Source of the DNA: Collinsella aerofaciens
Lineage (GTDB): Bacteria; Actinomycetota; Coriobacteriia; Coriobacteriales; Coriobacteriaceae
DNA length: 18,361 nucleotides
Direction of reading: 5' to 3'
Assembly (NCBI GenBank): GCA_030841765.1
Contig: JAUUSS010000040.1
Span: forward strand, 1-18,361
Below, one piece after another: positions 1 to 6,845 of this stretch. Position 1 is the first letter of the stretch. Each line of letters starts with the position of its first letter. The notes beneath the pieces are model-generated. The model worked only from the letters and a program-made list of their open reading frames with translations. It was not told the DNA's origin and did no database searches. Made by a program: the position numbers and the translations under genes.

Positions 1-122
1 AAGTGTTTCTAAATGGTTTGCAAGAATTAGACCATAAATAACGCAAACCTTTGGGACTTCGGCCTTTTTTGTTTTCGGCTTGGTTGCTGACATTGCGCCG
101 CAGGTTGAGCTCACGTCAGCGA
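1..122. other. Non-coding window edge
   Basis: I see no gene here. Two inverted repeats are visible: GGTTTGC (15-21) with GCAAACC (43-49), and GCTGAC (86-91) with GTCAGC (115-120). A run of T follows a small TTCG-containing stretch near 54-70 and could be the end of a terminator for a gene outside the window, but its stem is poor. Confidence 0.3.
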
Positions 123-220
123 AAATGCCCCTAGGCGAGCAAGGTGACGCGAAAGAGGAGGGAAGCGTACTTCGGTACACGACCGACGATTGAACGTCAG
201 ATTGTCGCTTAGGGGCATTT
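123..220. repeat. Structured repeat, copy 1 (downstream of dapH)
   Basis: This is a long imperfect palindrome. The outer arms AAATGCCCCTA (123-133) and TAGGGGCATTT (210-220) pair perfectly. Inward follow GGCGA/TCGCT, CAA/TTG, a GG/GA internal loop and TGACG (145-149) with CGTCA (195-199). The core at 150-194 contains GAAAGAGGAG, a small hairpin GTAC-TTCG-GTAC and CGACGA..TGAACG. The same core recurs at 16331-16375 with different but still complementary arms. It lies 3' of dapH on the transcript strand. Its T-rich lower edge may help end transcription. I do not recognise the family. Confidence 0.75.
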
Positions 221-233
221 GCAGCGTCGAGCC

Positions 234-261
234 GTTATGCGGTTTGGTAAAACCGCGTAAC
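234..261 (-). other. Hairpin just after dapH
   Basis: GTTATGCGGTTT (234-245) pairs with AAACCGCGTAAC (250-261) around a GGTA loop, giving 12 bp with one G-T wobble. It starts only a few bases after the dapH stop codon on the transcribed strand. There is no U-tract, so it is more likely an RNA 3'-end or stability hairpin than a standard intrinsic terminator. Confidence 0.5.
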
Positions 262-263
262 TT

Positions 264-983
264 CTACAGCTGGCGCAGACCTTCCTCGAGACCGGTCTTG
301 CTGTTGGTCTTCTCGTCGCGCATCTTGATGACGCGGGCGGGGACACCGGCCACGACGGCACCGGCGGGGACGTCCTCGACGCACACGGCGCCGGCGGCAA
401 CGACAGCGCCCTTGCCTACGTGCACGCCCTCCAGAACCACGGCGTTGGCGCCGATCATGACATCGTCCTCGATGATGACGGGCGTGGCGCTTGCGGGCTC
501 CACGACGCCCGCCAACACGGTGCCGGCGCCGATGTGGCAGTTCTTGCCCACGGTGGCGCGACCGCCCAGCACGGCGCCCATATCGATCATGGAACCCTCG
601 CCGATAACGGAGCCGATGTTGATGATGGCGCCCATCATGATGACGGCACGGTCGCCGATCTCGACGCGGTCGCGGATGATCGCGCCCGGCTCGATGCGGG
701 CGTTGATGCCCTTAAGGTCGAGCATGGGCACGGCGGAGTTGCGGCAATCGTTTTCAACGTCGTAGTAATCGATGGAATCGGCGTTGGCGTCCAGGATGGC
801 CTTAAGCTCATCCCAGTCGCCAAAGACGGTCTTGCCACGACGACCGCCGTAGACATGTGCGTCGCCCCAGGCAACCTTCATGCCCGGCTTCTCGCGCACG
901 TACAGCTTGACGGGCGTCTTTTTGGGCGCGGTGGCGATGTAGTTGATAATCTCCTGTGCATCCATCTCGGCTGCGTTGCTCAT
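264..983 (-). CDS. dapH: Tetrahydrodipicolinate N-acetyltransferase
   Basis: DapH uses acetyl-CoA to acetylate 2,3,4,5-tetrahydrodipicolinate, opening the acetylated branch of diaminopimelate and lysine synthesis in the cytoplasm. The 239-residue product has the family's usual length. Residues about 1-85 match the small N-terminal DapH domain. Residues about 90-190 form a left-handed beta-helix of hexapeptide repeats (for example IGDRAV, IGEGSM, VGKNCH, IGANAV, VGKGAV), closing with the typical GVPARVIK. The ATG is preceded by AAAGGAG at good spacing. It is the last gene of the lysA::dapA-dapB-dapH operon, 39 bp after dapB. The acetyl rather than succinyl type is inferred from domain layout. 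The partner aminotransferase is not in this window. Confidence 0.93.
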   Translation of the reverse strand: MSNAAEMDAQEIINYIATAPKKTPVKLYVREKPGMKVAWGDAHVYGGRRGKTVFGDWDELKAILDANADSIDYYDVENDCRNSAVPMLDLKGINARIEPGAIIRDRVEIGDRAVIMMGAIINIGSVIGEGSMIDMGAVLGGRATVGKNCHIGAGTVLAGVVEPASATPVIIEDDVMIGANAVVLEGVHVGKGAVVAAGAVCVEDVPAGAVVAGVPARVIKMRDEKTNSKTGLEEGLRQL

Positions 984-1022
984 ATGCTGTCTCTCCTTTG
1001 AGGGGGTATGGTTGATAACTAG

Positions 1023-1763
1023 TTAGGCGAACATGACCTGGTCGAAGGTGTAGAAGCCGGGGTCGCGGGTGATGAGCTTTTGGGCTGCTGCCAAGGCGCC
1101 GTTGACGAAGATCTGACGGCTCGTGGCGCGGTGGGTGAGCGTGACCTCCTCGTCCTGGCCAAAGAAGCTCACCTCGTGCACGCCGGCGACGGTGCCGCCG
1201 CGCAGCGAGTGCATACCGATTTCCTTGGGATCGCGTGCTCCGCACATGCCCTCGCGGCCATAGACGGGGTGGTAGCCTGCCTCGGGCTCGGCTTCGACGA
1301 CGGCGTCGAGCAGTAGCTTGGCAGTGCCGCTGTGGGCGTCGACCTTTTGGTTGTGGTGCGTCTCGACGATTTCGCAGTCAAAGCCGGGCAGCTCGCGTGT
1401 AGCCTGCGCTACCAGATGGCGCAGGGCTGCGATACCGATGGAGTAATTGCCCGAGTGCATAACGCGGGTGTTCTGGCCCAGCTCACGCAGGCGGTCCATC
1501 TGCTCGGGGGTGTAGCCTGTGGTGCCTGAGACCAACGCCGCGCCCGTGCGCTCGACATAGGCGACGACGGCATCGAAGGTTACGACGTTCGAGAAGTCGA
1601 TGATGACGTCGGCCGCCGGTGCGCTCTCGAGCTCGGACAAGTCGAAGCCGATCTGGGCGACGATGTCAAAAACGGGCTGCCCAGCGGCGTCGACAACGCC
1701 CTCGGCGGTAGTTCGGATGAGCGAGCCCATGCGGCCCGTTCCCATAATGACGGTCTTAATCAA
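1023..1763 (-). CDS. dapB: 4-hydroxy-tetrahydrodipicolinate reductase
   Basis: DapB reduces the DapA product with NAD(P)H to tetrahydrodipicolinate, the substrate of DapH. The 246-residue protein shows the N-terminal nucleotide-binding GTGRMG (residues 8-13), SGTTGYT (79-85) and the catalytic/substrate block with HH at 136-137, K140 and DAHSGTA (142-148). The family usually has DAPSGTA, so Pro to His at 144 is a small oddity. The start is a TTG inside the end of the upstream gene: the frames overlap by 8 nt (TTGATTAA), with AAGGGAG as ribosome site inside the dapA part. This arrangement implies translational coupling to lysA::dapA. Confidence 0.94.
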   Translation of the reverse strand: MIKTVIMGTGRMGSLIRTTAEGVVDAAGQPVFDIVAQIGFDLSELESAPAADVIIDFSNVVTFDAVVAYVERTGAALVSGTTGYTPEQMDRLRELGQNTRVMHSGNYSIGIAALRHLVAQATRELPGFDCEIVETHHNQKVDAHSGTAKLLLDAVVEAEPEAGYHPVYGREGMCGARDPKEIGMHSLRGGTVAGVHEVSFFGQDEEVTLTHRATSRQIFVNGALAAAQKLITRDPGFYTFDQVMFA

Positions 1764-4065
1764 GCAGACCAGCTCCCTTCAGAGCATCGGTAAGTGCGGC
1801 TCGCGTGTCGTCTGCCATGGGGCACAGCGGCATACGGTAGTTTGCCTCGATCATGCCCATCTGGGCGAGCGCTTCCTTGACGGGGATGGGGTTGACCTCG
1901 CTAAAGAGGGCGTTGATGAGCGGCTGGCCGGCAATCTGGATATCGCGGGCGCGCGCTACGTCGCCGTCCAGATAAGCGCGGCACATGTCGTGTACGAGCT
2001 GCGGCTGCACGTCGGCCCACACGCTGATGGTGCCCGAAGCGCCCAGGCTCATGAGCGGCACTGTGAGTGCATCCTCGCCCGAGTACATGCGGAAGTCATC
2101 GGACAGCAGGTGGGCGATCTTGGCCGCGTAGGCGACGTTGCCCGAGGCCTCCTTGATGCCCATGATGTTGGGGTGCGCGGCTAGGCGCTCTACGTTGCGC
2201 TCGCTGATACCGCAGCCGCAGCGGCCGGGGATGTTGTACAGGATGCAGGGGATGTCAACGGCATCGGCGACGGTCTTAAAGTGCTGATAGATACCCTCTT
2301 CGTTGGACTTGTTGTAGTAGGGGGTAATGAGCAGCAGGCCGTCGGCTCCCAAGCCCTGGTAAGTAAGCGACTTGGTGAGCATGGTCTGCGTGGAGTTGGA
2401 GCCCGAGCCGGCGATGACGGGGACGCGTCCTGCAACATGCTTGACCACGGCGGCGACGACGGAGTTGTCCTCGTCATCGGTCATCGTGGCGCTCTCGCCG
2501 GTGGTGCCCAGGGTGAGAATGGCGTCGGTGCCATTTTGCAAGTGGAAATCGATAAGGCGCTCGAGCGCGTCAAAGTCGACACTGCCGTCCTTTTTAAACG
2601 GCGTAACCAGGGCGACGATTGAGCCCTCGAGGTTGCGGATGTCCATGTTCTTCTCCTTCGCCTCCGCGATCTGGATGCGTTTGTTCCATTGAGCTGCGAC
2701 TGCCAGGCGCTCGTCTTCGGCGCGACGGCGGGCACTTTCGGCGCGCGACTTGGCCAGCAGCTCTCGGCCGCACGGCAGCACGTCGAGCGTGGCAAAGTAA
2801 TCGCCCGGGCGCTCGGCGCGGCGGATGAGGTTGGCCGCGCCATCGGGGCGCAGCAGGACCTCGGCCGAGCGCAGCCGTCCGTTGTAGTTGTAGCCCATGG
2901 AGTAGCCATGCGCACCGGTATCGTGGATTACAAGCAGGTCACCCATGTCGATATGCGGCAGCTTGCGATCGATAGCAAACTTGTCGTTGTTCTCGCATAG
3001 GTTGCCCGTGATGTCATAGGTGTTCGTGACGGGCGCCGTGGCCTTGTCGGCGCCGCCCGGCTGACCCATCACCGTAATGTGGTGGTAGGCGCCATACATG
3101 GCAGGGCGAATCAAATCGACGGCGCTTGCATCGACACCGATATAGTCCTTGTAGATCTGCTTCTCGTGGATAGCCTTGGTGACCAGACAGCCGTAGGGGC
3201 CCATCATAAAGCGGCCCATCTCAGTGCAGATGGCCACATCGCCCATGCCGGCGGGAACCAGGATCTCGTCGTATGCCGCGTGTACTCCCTCGCCGATGGC
3301 GCGAATGTCGTTGGCCTGCTGCTCGGGCAGGTAGGGGATGCCGACGCCGCCGGACAGATTGATGAAGGCGACGTGTGCGCCGGTCTCGCGCTCCAGGCGT
3401 ACGGCAAGCTCAAAGAGGATACGCGCGAGCTCGGGGTAGTAGTCGTTGGTGACGGTGTTGCTGGCAAGGAATGCGTGGATGCCAAAGTCCTCGGCGCCCT
3501 TGGCTTTGAGCATGCGGAAGGCCTCGAAGAGCTGCTCGGTGGTCATGCCATATTTGGAGTCGCCTGGGTTGTCCATGATGCCGTTGGAGAGCTGGAACAG
3601 GCCGCCTGGATTAAAGCGGCAGCCGACCGTTTTGGGGATGGGTTCCGCAACACGCTCAAAGAACTCGATGTGGCTGATGTCGTCAAAGTTGACGATGGCA
3701 CCCAGCTTGTCGGCGAGCTCAAAGTCGGCAGCCGGCGTATCGTTGGACGAGAACATGATGTCGTGTCCCGTGATACCCAGCGAGCGGGCGATCATGAGCT
3801 CGGTATAGCTCGAGCAGTCGCAGCCGCAGCCGTATTCGTTGAGAATGGAGATGAGCGCCGGGTTGGGGTTGGCCTTGACGGCAAAGTATTCCTTAAAGCC
3901 CGGGTTCCATGCAAAGGCGTCGCGCACTTCTTGCATGTTGCGGCGGATGCCCGCCTCGTCGTATAGATGAAACGGCGTGGGGAACTGCTCGACGATATGC
4001 TCGAGTGTCTCCTTGTCCACAAACGGCTGCTTGGCCGCATATGCCTCGTTGGGGGTCAATACCAT
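1756..4065 (-). CDS. lysA-dapA: Fused diaminopimelate decarboxylase / dihydrodipicolinate synthase
   Basis: One 769-residue frame joins the last and first enzymes of the DAP/lysine branch. Residues about 1-440 are a PLP-dependent LysA: Schiff-base lysine K64 in FAVKANPNP, Gly-rich NLSGGVG (236-242), a variant EPGR loop (TEMGRFM, 281-287), LCEN (356-359) and HDTGAHGY (381-388). Residues 441-473 are an Arg/Glu/Ala/Lys-rich linker. Residues 474-769 are a full-length DapA: TTGES (521-525), TPYY (581-584), YNIPGR (610-615) and Schiff-base K638 in GIKEA. No stop separates them, and all key residues are present in both halves. The ATG at 4065 follows GAGG about 10 nt upstream. The lysine riboswitch precedes it and dapB overlaps its end. 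A single base error removing a stop cannot be fully excluded. Confidence 0.9.
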   Translation of the reverse strand: MVLTPNEAYAAKQPFVDKETLEHIVEQFPTPFHLYDEAGIRRNMQEVRDAFAWNPGFKEYFAVKANPNPALISILNEYGCGCDCSSYTELMIARSLGITGHDIMFSSNDTPAADFELADKLGAIVNFDDISHIEFFERVAEPIPKTVGCRFNPGGLFQLSNGIMDNPGDSKYGMTTEQLFEAFRMLKAKGAEDFGIHAFLASNTVTNDYYPELARILFELAVRLERETGAHVAFINLSGGVGIPYLPEQQANDIRAIGEGVHAAYDEILVPAGMGDVAICTEMGRFMMGPYGCLVTKAIHEKQIYKDYIGVDASAVDLIRPAMYGAYHHITVMGQPGGADKATAPVTNTYDITGNLCENNDKFAIDRKLPHIDMGDLLVIHDTGAHGYSMGYNYNGRLRSAEVLLRPDGAANLIRRAERPGDYFATLDVLPCGRELLAKSRAESARRRAEDERLAVAAQWNKRIQIAEAKEKNMDIRNLEGSIVALVTPFKKDGSVDFDALERLIDFHLQNGTDAILTLGTTGESATMTDDEDNSVVAAVVKHVAGRVPVIAGSGSNSTQTMLTKSLTYQGLGADGLLLITPYYNKSNEEGIYQHFKTVADAVDIPCILYNIPGRCGCGISERNVERLAAHPNIMGIKEASGNVAYAAKIAHLLSDDFRMYSGEDALTVPLMSLGASGTISVWADVQPQLVHDMCRAYLDGDVARARDIQIAGQPLINALFSEVNPIPVKEALAQMGMIEANYRMPLCPMADDTRAALTDALKGAGLLD
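2644..2658 (-). promoter_or_regulatory. Internal ribosome binding site and ATG at the LysA/DapA junction
   Basis: Within the fused frame, AAGGAG (2658-2653) stands six bases before an in-frame ATG (2646-2644), exactly where DapA homology begins (MDIRNLEGS, residue 474). A free 296-residue DapA could therefore be made in addition to the fusion. This looks like a leftover of separate genes or a deliberate dual-product device. Confidence 0.65.
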
Positions 4066-4079
4066 GTCCCGTAAACCTC

Positions 4080-4142
4080 GCTATCCAGACGGCGCCATCT
4101 GCGCATCGAATCCGCATAGCGTGGACCCAATGTCCGGATAGC
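4080..4142 (-). promoter_or_regulatory. Alternative helix of the riboswitch expression platform
   Basis: On the minus strand GCTATCCGGAC (4142-4132) can pair with GTCTGGATAGC (4090-4080), 11 bp with one G-T wobble. The first segment contains the 3' strand of riboswitch stem P1 (4141-4137), so the two pairings exclude each other. The second segment ends directly before GAGG (4079-4076), the likely lysA ribosome site. No U-tract follows, so control of translation start rather than termination is the better guess. Which state is ON cannot be settled by eye. Confidence 0.55.
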
Positions 4143-4293
4143 GCTCCCGCATTGCTGCAGACAGTCCTGTGGGTGTTTCCCACAGGCCCACCAGGTTGTT
4201 CGTGCCCGAAAAACCCAGTTCGGCGGGTTTCGCCTCCCCACGGGGTCAAAGCCTGCCGGCTCGCCCGCGGCTCTTCGTGCCCGCGCCTCTATC
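4137..4293 (-). promoter_or_regulatory. Lysine riboswitch (L-box) aptamer
   Basis: The leader of lysA::dapA carries the L-box signature in order. GATAGAGGCGCGG (4293-4281) opens stem P1 and its conserved loop. A GGGGAGGCGAAACCCGCCGAA-like segment follows. An 8-bp hairpin, CCTGTGGG with CCCACAGG, corresponds to P4. Then come GGACTGTC and finally GGGAGCGCTATC, whose CTATC (4141-4137) closes P1 with GATAG. These blocks match the known Bacillus and E. coli lysine aptamers in order and spacing. Lysine binding should repress the downstream DAP operon. Confidence 0.88.
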
Positions 4294-4321
4294 AAGTGGT
4301 AAAGACCCTATCACGTTGCAC

Positions 4322-4350
4322 TTTACCAAACAAGAGTATTCGTATATAAC
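4322..4350 (+). promoter_or_regulatory. Candidate promoter of the M20 deacetylase gene
   Basis: TTTACC (4322-4327) and TATAAC (4345-4350) are separated by 17 bp, about 80-95 bp before the gene. The AT-rich stretch around 4335-4360 stands out from its surroundings. A minus-strand promoter for the riboswitch transcript must lie in the same region, but its hexamers are not convincing. Confidence 0.45.
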
Positions 4351-4443
4351 GTTTAAAAAATGCAGCATCATGCTAGAAACGAGGGCGCCACAATCCTGCG
4401 TCACAATAGGTGACAACTGAGTTGCCCCATGAAAGGAATCCCC

Positions 4444-5631
4444 ATGACCGAGCTCCAAGAACTCCGTCGCTATCGTCGCGACCTGCATCGCATTCCGGAG
4501 CTCGACTTCGATCTTCCGCAAACTATCGCCTATATCGAGGGCGTGCTCGCTCCGCTTGCCTGCGAGGTGATCCATCCGTGCCCTAGTTGCGTGTGCGCTT
4601 TCTTCGACGCTGGCACGGGTGCCTCGCATGCCACGGCGATTCGTGCCGATATGGATGCGTTGCCTATTGCGGAGACGACGGGCGCCGCTTTTGCCTCGAC
4701 GCATCCCGGCAAGATGCACGCGTGCGGCCACGACGGGCACATGGCTATGGCCCTCGCGGCGGCAACTTTTGTCGACCGTACGATTCGTGAGCAGCCGGGC
4801 GTTATTAAGCGCAACGTGCTTTTTGTGTTCCAGCCGGCCGAGGAAACAACCGGTGGCGCTAAGACGGTATGCGAGAGCGGCGTGTTCGAGCGCTACGGGG
4901 TCGACCGCATCTTTGGCTTTCACGTGTGGCCCGATCTTCCTGCCGGTACGCTGGCGAGCTGTCCCGGTCCGCTGCTGGCGCGCTCGAGCGAGACGCACAT
5001 TCATATCCATGGCACGAGCATCCATATCGCCAAGACCTACGGCGTTCCAGTCGAGGAATCACATGACGCAGCGCTGGCGGCGGCAAAGTTCCTGGTTGCC
5101 GAGCGCGAGCTGATGGACGAGCTGGGTGCCGATGAGCCCTGCATCGGTAAGTTTGGCCTGCTGCAGGCCGGCACCGTCTGCAATGCGGTGGCGGGGGAGG
5201 CCCATGTTGCCGGTAGCTTGCGTGTGTTTACGGACGCCATGTTCGACCGTGCGCGCGAGGGCGTACGCCGTGCGCTCGACGAGGCGTGCACCGCAACGGG
5301 CTGTACGTACGATCTCGACTTTGCCGAGGGCTATCCGCCAGTCGATAACGACCCCGAGTTGTTTGCCCACATTGCGCCTGCCTTGCCCGAGTTGCAACTT
5401 GTGGACGAGCCGCTGTTAATTGCCGAGGACTTTGCTTTCTATCAGCGCCATCTGCCGGGCGTGTTCTTCTTGCTGGGCACGGGCGTGCCAGAAGGACAAG
5501 AAAACCCGATCGACGCTGATGACTGCCCAGCCTATGCGATGAGCGCTCTGCATACCGATACCATGCTCTTTGACGAGGAGATTCTTCTCAAAGGCCTCGA
5601 TGTCTACAAACGATTGCTTTTGCTTGACTAA
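4444..5631 (+). CDS. M20D amidohydrolase, probable N-acetyl-diaminopimelate deacetylase
   Basis: A 395-residue metal-dependent amidohydrolase of the M20D/HipO-like family. Visible are RADMDALP (68-75), the metal-binding block MHACGHDGHM (91-100; C94, H96), the acidic pair in QPAEE (130-134), H160 in GFHVWP, and the C-terminal EDFAFY plus ALHTD region. Family members remove acyl groups from amino acids. Being divergent from an operon with dapH, this one most plausibly deacetylates N-acetyl-LL-diaminopimelate (the YkuR role in Bacillus), supplying a step otherwise missing here. I chose ATG 4444 because AAAGGA (4432-4437) sits six bases before it. An upstream ATG at 4429 would swallow that site. 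Another N-acyl amino acid substrate remains possible. Confidence 0.85.
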   Translation: MTELQELRRYRRDLHRIPELDFDLPQTIAYIEGVLAPLACEVIHPCPSCVCAFFDAGTGASHATAIRADMDALPIAETTGAAFASTHPGKMHACGHDGHMAMALAAATFVDRTIREQPGVIKRNVLFVFQPAEETTGGAKTVCESGVFERYGVDRIFGFHVWPDLPAGTLASCPGPLLARSSETHIHIHGTSIHIAKTYGVPVEESHDAALAAAKFLVAERELMDELGADEPCIGKFGLLQAGTVCNAVAGEAHVAGSLRVFTDAMFDRAREGVRRALDEACTATGCTYDLDFAEGYPPVDNDPELFAHIAPALPELQLVDEPLLIAEDFAFYQRHLPGVFFLLGTGVPEGQENPIDADDCPAYAMSALHTDTMLFDEEILLKGLDVYKRLLLLD

Positions 5632-5645
5632 GGCGCAAAGGACTA

Positions 5646-5722
5646 TTTGTTCTAGAAAACACGAACAAACGTACGATATAATAGAGATGTAAGTCTATAG
5701 AAAGGTTTGACGTTACTAACGT
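5646..5722 (+). promoter_or_regulatory. Promoter and operator-like palindromes of the toxin-antitoxin operon
   Basis: A perfect -10, TATAAT, lies at 5677-5682. The -35 is weak (TAGAAA, 5653-5658, spacing 18) and is bracketed by the inverted repeat TTTGTTC (5646-5652) / GAACAAA (5663-5669). A second perfect palindrome, ACGTTA-C-TAACGT (5710-5722), overlaps the start of the ribosome binding site TAAGG. Both are plausible binding sites for the HigA-like antitoxin, which typically autorepresses. Confidence 0.6.
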
Positions 5723-5733
5723 AAGGCGATACT

Positions 5734-6015
5734 ATGATTGCATCGTATAAAGATGAGGATACCGAACGCTTTGCCATGGGTGTGCGGGTCAGGAGGTTCG
5801 TGCCCTTTGAGCGTGTTGCGTTGAGGAAGATTCGCCAACTGCAGGTTTGTGCTTCGCTTGATGATCTTCGCGTTCCACCGGGCAACCGCCTGGAAGCTTT
5901 GAAGGGCGATCGTGCCGGTCAATATAGCATCCGTGTTAACGAGCGCTATCGGGTCTGTTTTGAGTGGAGACAGGAGATGGCTTGGAATGTCGAAATCGTC
6001 GATTATCACAAGTGA
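5734..6015 (+). CDS. higB: HigB/RelE-type toxin of a toxin-antitoxin pair
   Basis: This 93-residue protein has the length and ending typical of the plasmid-maintenance killer (HigB) group of the RelE/ParE superfamily. The C-terminal half carries the characteristic run: LRVPPGNRLEALKGD (residues about 46-60), then GQYSIRVNERYRVCFEW and VEIVDYHK. Such toxins are ribosome-dependent mRNA endonucleases. Basic and aromatic residues suitable for RNA contact are present (R69, R73, Y72, H92). TAAGG precedes the ATG by 7-8 bases. Toxin-first order and a 29-nt overlap with the antitoxin gene are typical of higBA. It appears intact. Confidence 0.88.
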   Translation: MIASYKDEDTERFAMGVRVRRFVPFERVALRKIRQLQVCASLDDLRVPPGNRLEALKGDRAGQYSIRVNERYRVCFEWRQEMAWNVEIVDYHK

Positions 6016-6328
6016 TGAGACTTCGGCCGATTTGCTGTCGCCGGTGACTCCTGGTGAGCTTCTCAAAGAGGAGTTTCTTGTTCCCATGGGCATTTCTCAA
6101 TATCGCCTTGCGAAAGAGACTGGGATTCCGGCTCAGCGTATCGGGCAGATTGTCTTGGGAAAACGTCGCGTGACGGCCGACACCGACCTCCGTCTTTGCC
6201 GTTATTTTGGCCTGACGGATGGTTATTGGCTGCGCGCTCAGGTGGCGTTTGACCTTGAGGCCGAGAAAAGGCGGATCGAACCGGAACTCGACAAGATCGT
6301 TCCTGTTCAGCAGGCTATCGCACTGTAG
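5987..6328 (+). CDS. higA: HigA-type antitoxin, XRE family
   Basis: A 113-residue DNA-binding antitoxin. The diagnostic HigA segment begins VTPGELLKEEFLVPMGISQYRLAKETGIPAQRIGQI (read as a continuous helix-turn-helix region, residues about 21-56). It is followed by the family's ADTDLRLCRYFGLTDGYWLRAQ. It should bind and neutralise the upstream toxin and repress the shared promoter. I chose ATG 5987, inside the toxin gene and about 10 bases after CAGGAG. The frame is open further upstream but only as shadow of the toxin sequence. The C-terminal helix (AEKRRIEPELDKI) is a likely toxin contact, by inference. Confidence 0.88.
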   Translation: MSKSSIITSDETSADLLSPVTPGELLKEEFLVPMGISQYRLAKETGIPAQRIGQIVLGKRRVTADTDLRLCRYFGLTDGYWLRAQVAFDLEAEKRRIEPELDKIVPVQQAIAL

Positions 6329-6357
6329 TGCTCAAAGATGATGGGGGTGGCGCGGCG

Positions 6358-6681
6358 ATGAGGCGACGCCGACAGTCTGCCGTATATAGTCCGGGTGGAT
6401 GCGGGTGCGGTTTGCTGCTGCTTCCGGTTATTGCTGTGAGCATTGGCGTGATGTTTGCGCTTGCCGGGCTTGCCGCGGCGGCGCTCGTGCTGTTTATCAC
6501 TGCCATCGGCGTGACGATTTGGCTCTGCCGCAATCGCGAGCAACGCCGTGCCGACGGTAAAACCAATGTCGGCTGGGTCGTCTTTCTGATCATTGCGTAC
6601 CTGCTGAGTGCCAGCTACCTTGTTTTCTTTGTCCTGTTGATGATCAGTGCCTTTACCGGGGAATCCGTCACGGTGGGTTGA
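6358..6681 (+). CDS. Small two-helix membrane protein, unknown function
   Basis: About 107 residues from ATG 6358. The N-terminus is basic (MRRRR), then GGCGCG, a long hydrophobic hairpin-like stretch (residues about 19-55, LLLLPVIAVSIGVMFALAG and on), a basic cytoplasmic-type segment NREQRRADGK, and a second helix (about 72-98). I do not recognise a family. It starts 29 bp after higA, or overlaps it by one base if GTG 6328 is used, so it may be co-transcribed with higBA. I prefer 6358 because GGGGGTGG lies a few bases before it, but this is uncertain. Confidence 0.6.
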   Translation: MRRRRQSAVYSPGGCGCGLLLLPVIAVSIGVMFALAGLAAAALVLFITAIGVTIWLCRNREQRRADGKTNVGWVVFLIIAYLLSASYLVFFVLLMISAFTGESVTVG

Positions 6682-6745
6682 TGCACTGCCAGCAGACGGT
6701 CGCGCGCAGTGCGTTTGCTCGGCGTTTGGATAACTGCATTGGTCG

Positions 6746-6775
6746 TTTACCGCAGCCTTAGCTCTCAGCTAATGA
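6746..6775 (+). promoter_or_regulatory. Candidate promoter with palindromic operator
   Basis: TTTACC (6746-6751) and TAATGA (6770-6775) are separated by 18 bp. The spacer contains the perfect inverted repeat TTAGCT-CTC-AGCTAA (6758-6772), which looks like an operator. It precedes the FxLYD-type gene by about 70 bp. Confidence 0.4.
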
Positions 6776-6786
6776 ATTCAAGTTCA

Positions 6787-6840
6787 ATCCTTCCTATGAT
6801 GTGCTGTGTACCGGCACGGTAGCCGGATCGTAGGAAGGAT
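6787..6840 (+). promoter_or_regulatory. Leader hairpin covering the ribosome binding site
   Basis: ATCCTTCCTATGAT (6787-6800) pairs with ATCGTAGGAAGGAT (6827-6840), 14 bp with one G-T wobble. Inside, CCGGC (6811-6815) pairs with GCCGG (6822-6826). The 3' arm contains AGGAAGGA, the only good ribosome binding site for the ATG at 6846, so the hairpin should hide it. This suggests control of translation by temperature, a small RNA, a protein or a ligand. I do not recognise a known riboswitch. Confidence 0.6.
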
Positions 6841-6845
6841 GAATA

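Noticed and set aside
54..70. A terminator near the left edge
   Set aside because: A T-run is present, but the stem before it pairs poorly, so I do not call it.
3079..3966. A 295-codon plus-strand frame inside lysA
   Set aside because: It is an antisense shadow of the decarboxylase domain, whose catalytic motifs are all on the minus strand.
4056..4349. Several open frames across the riboswitch region
   Set aside because: The region is explained by the L-box RNA structure. The frames have no ribosome site or protein motif.
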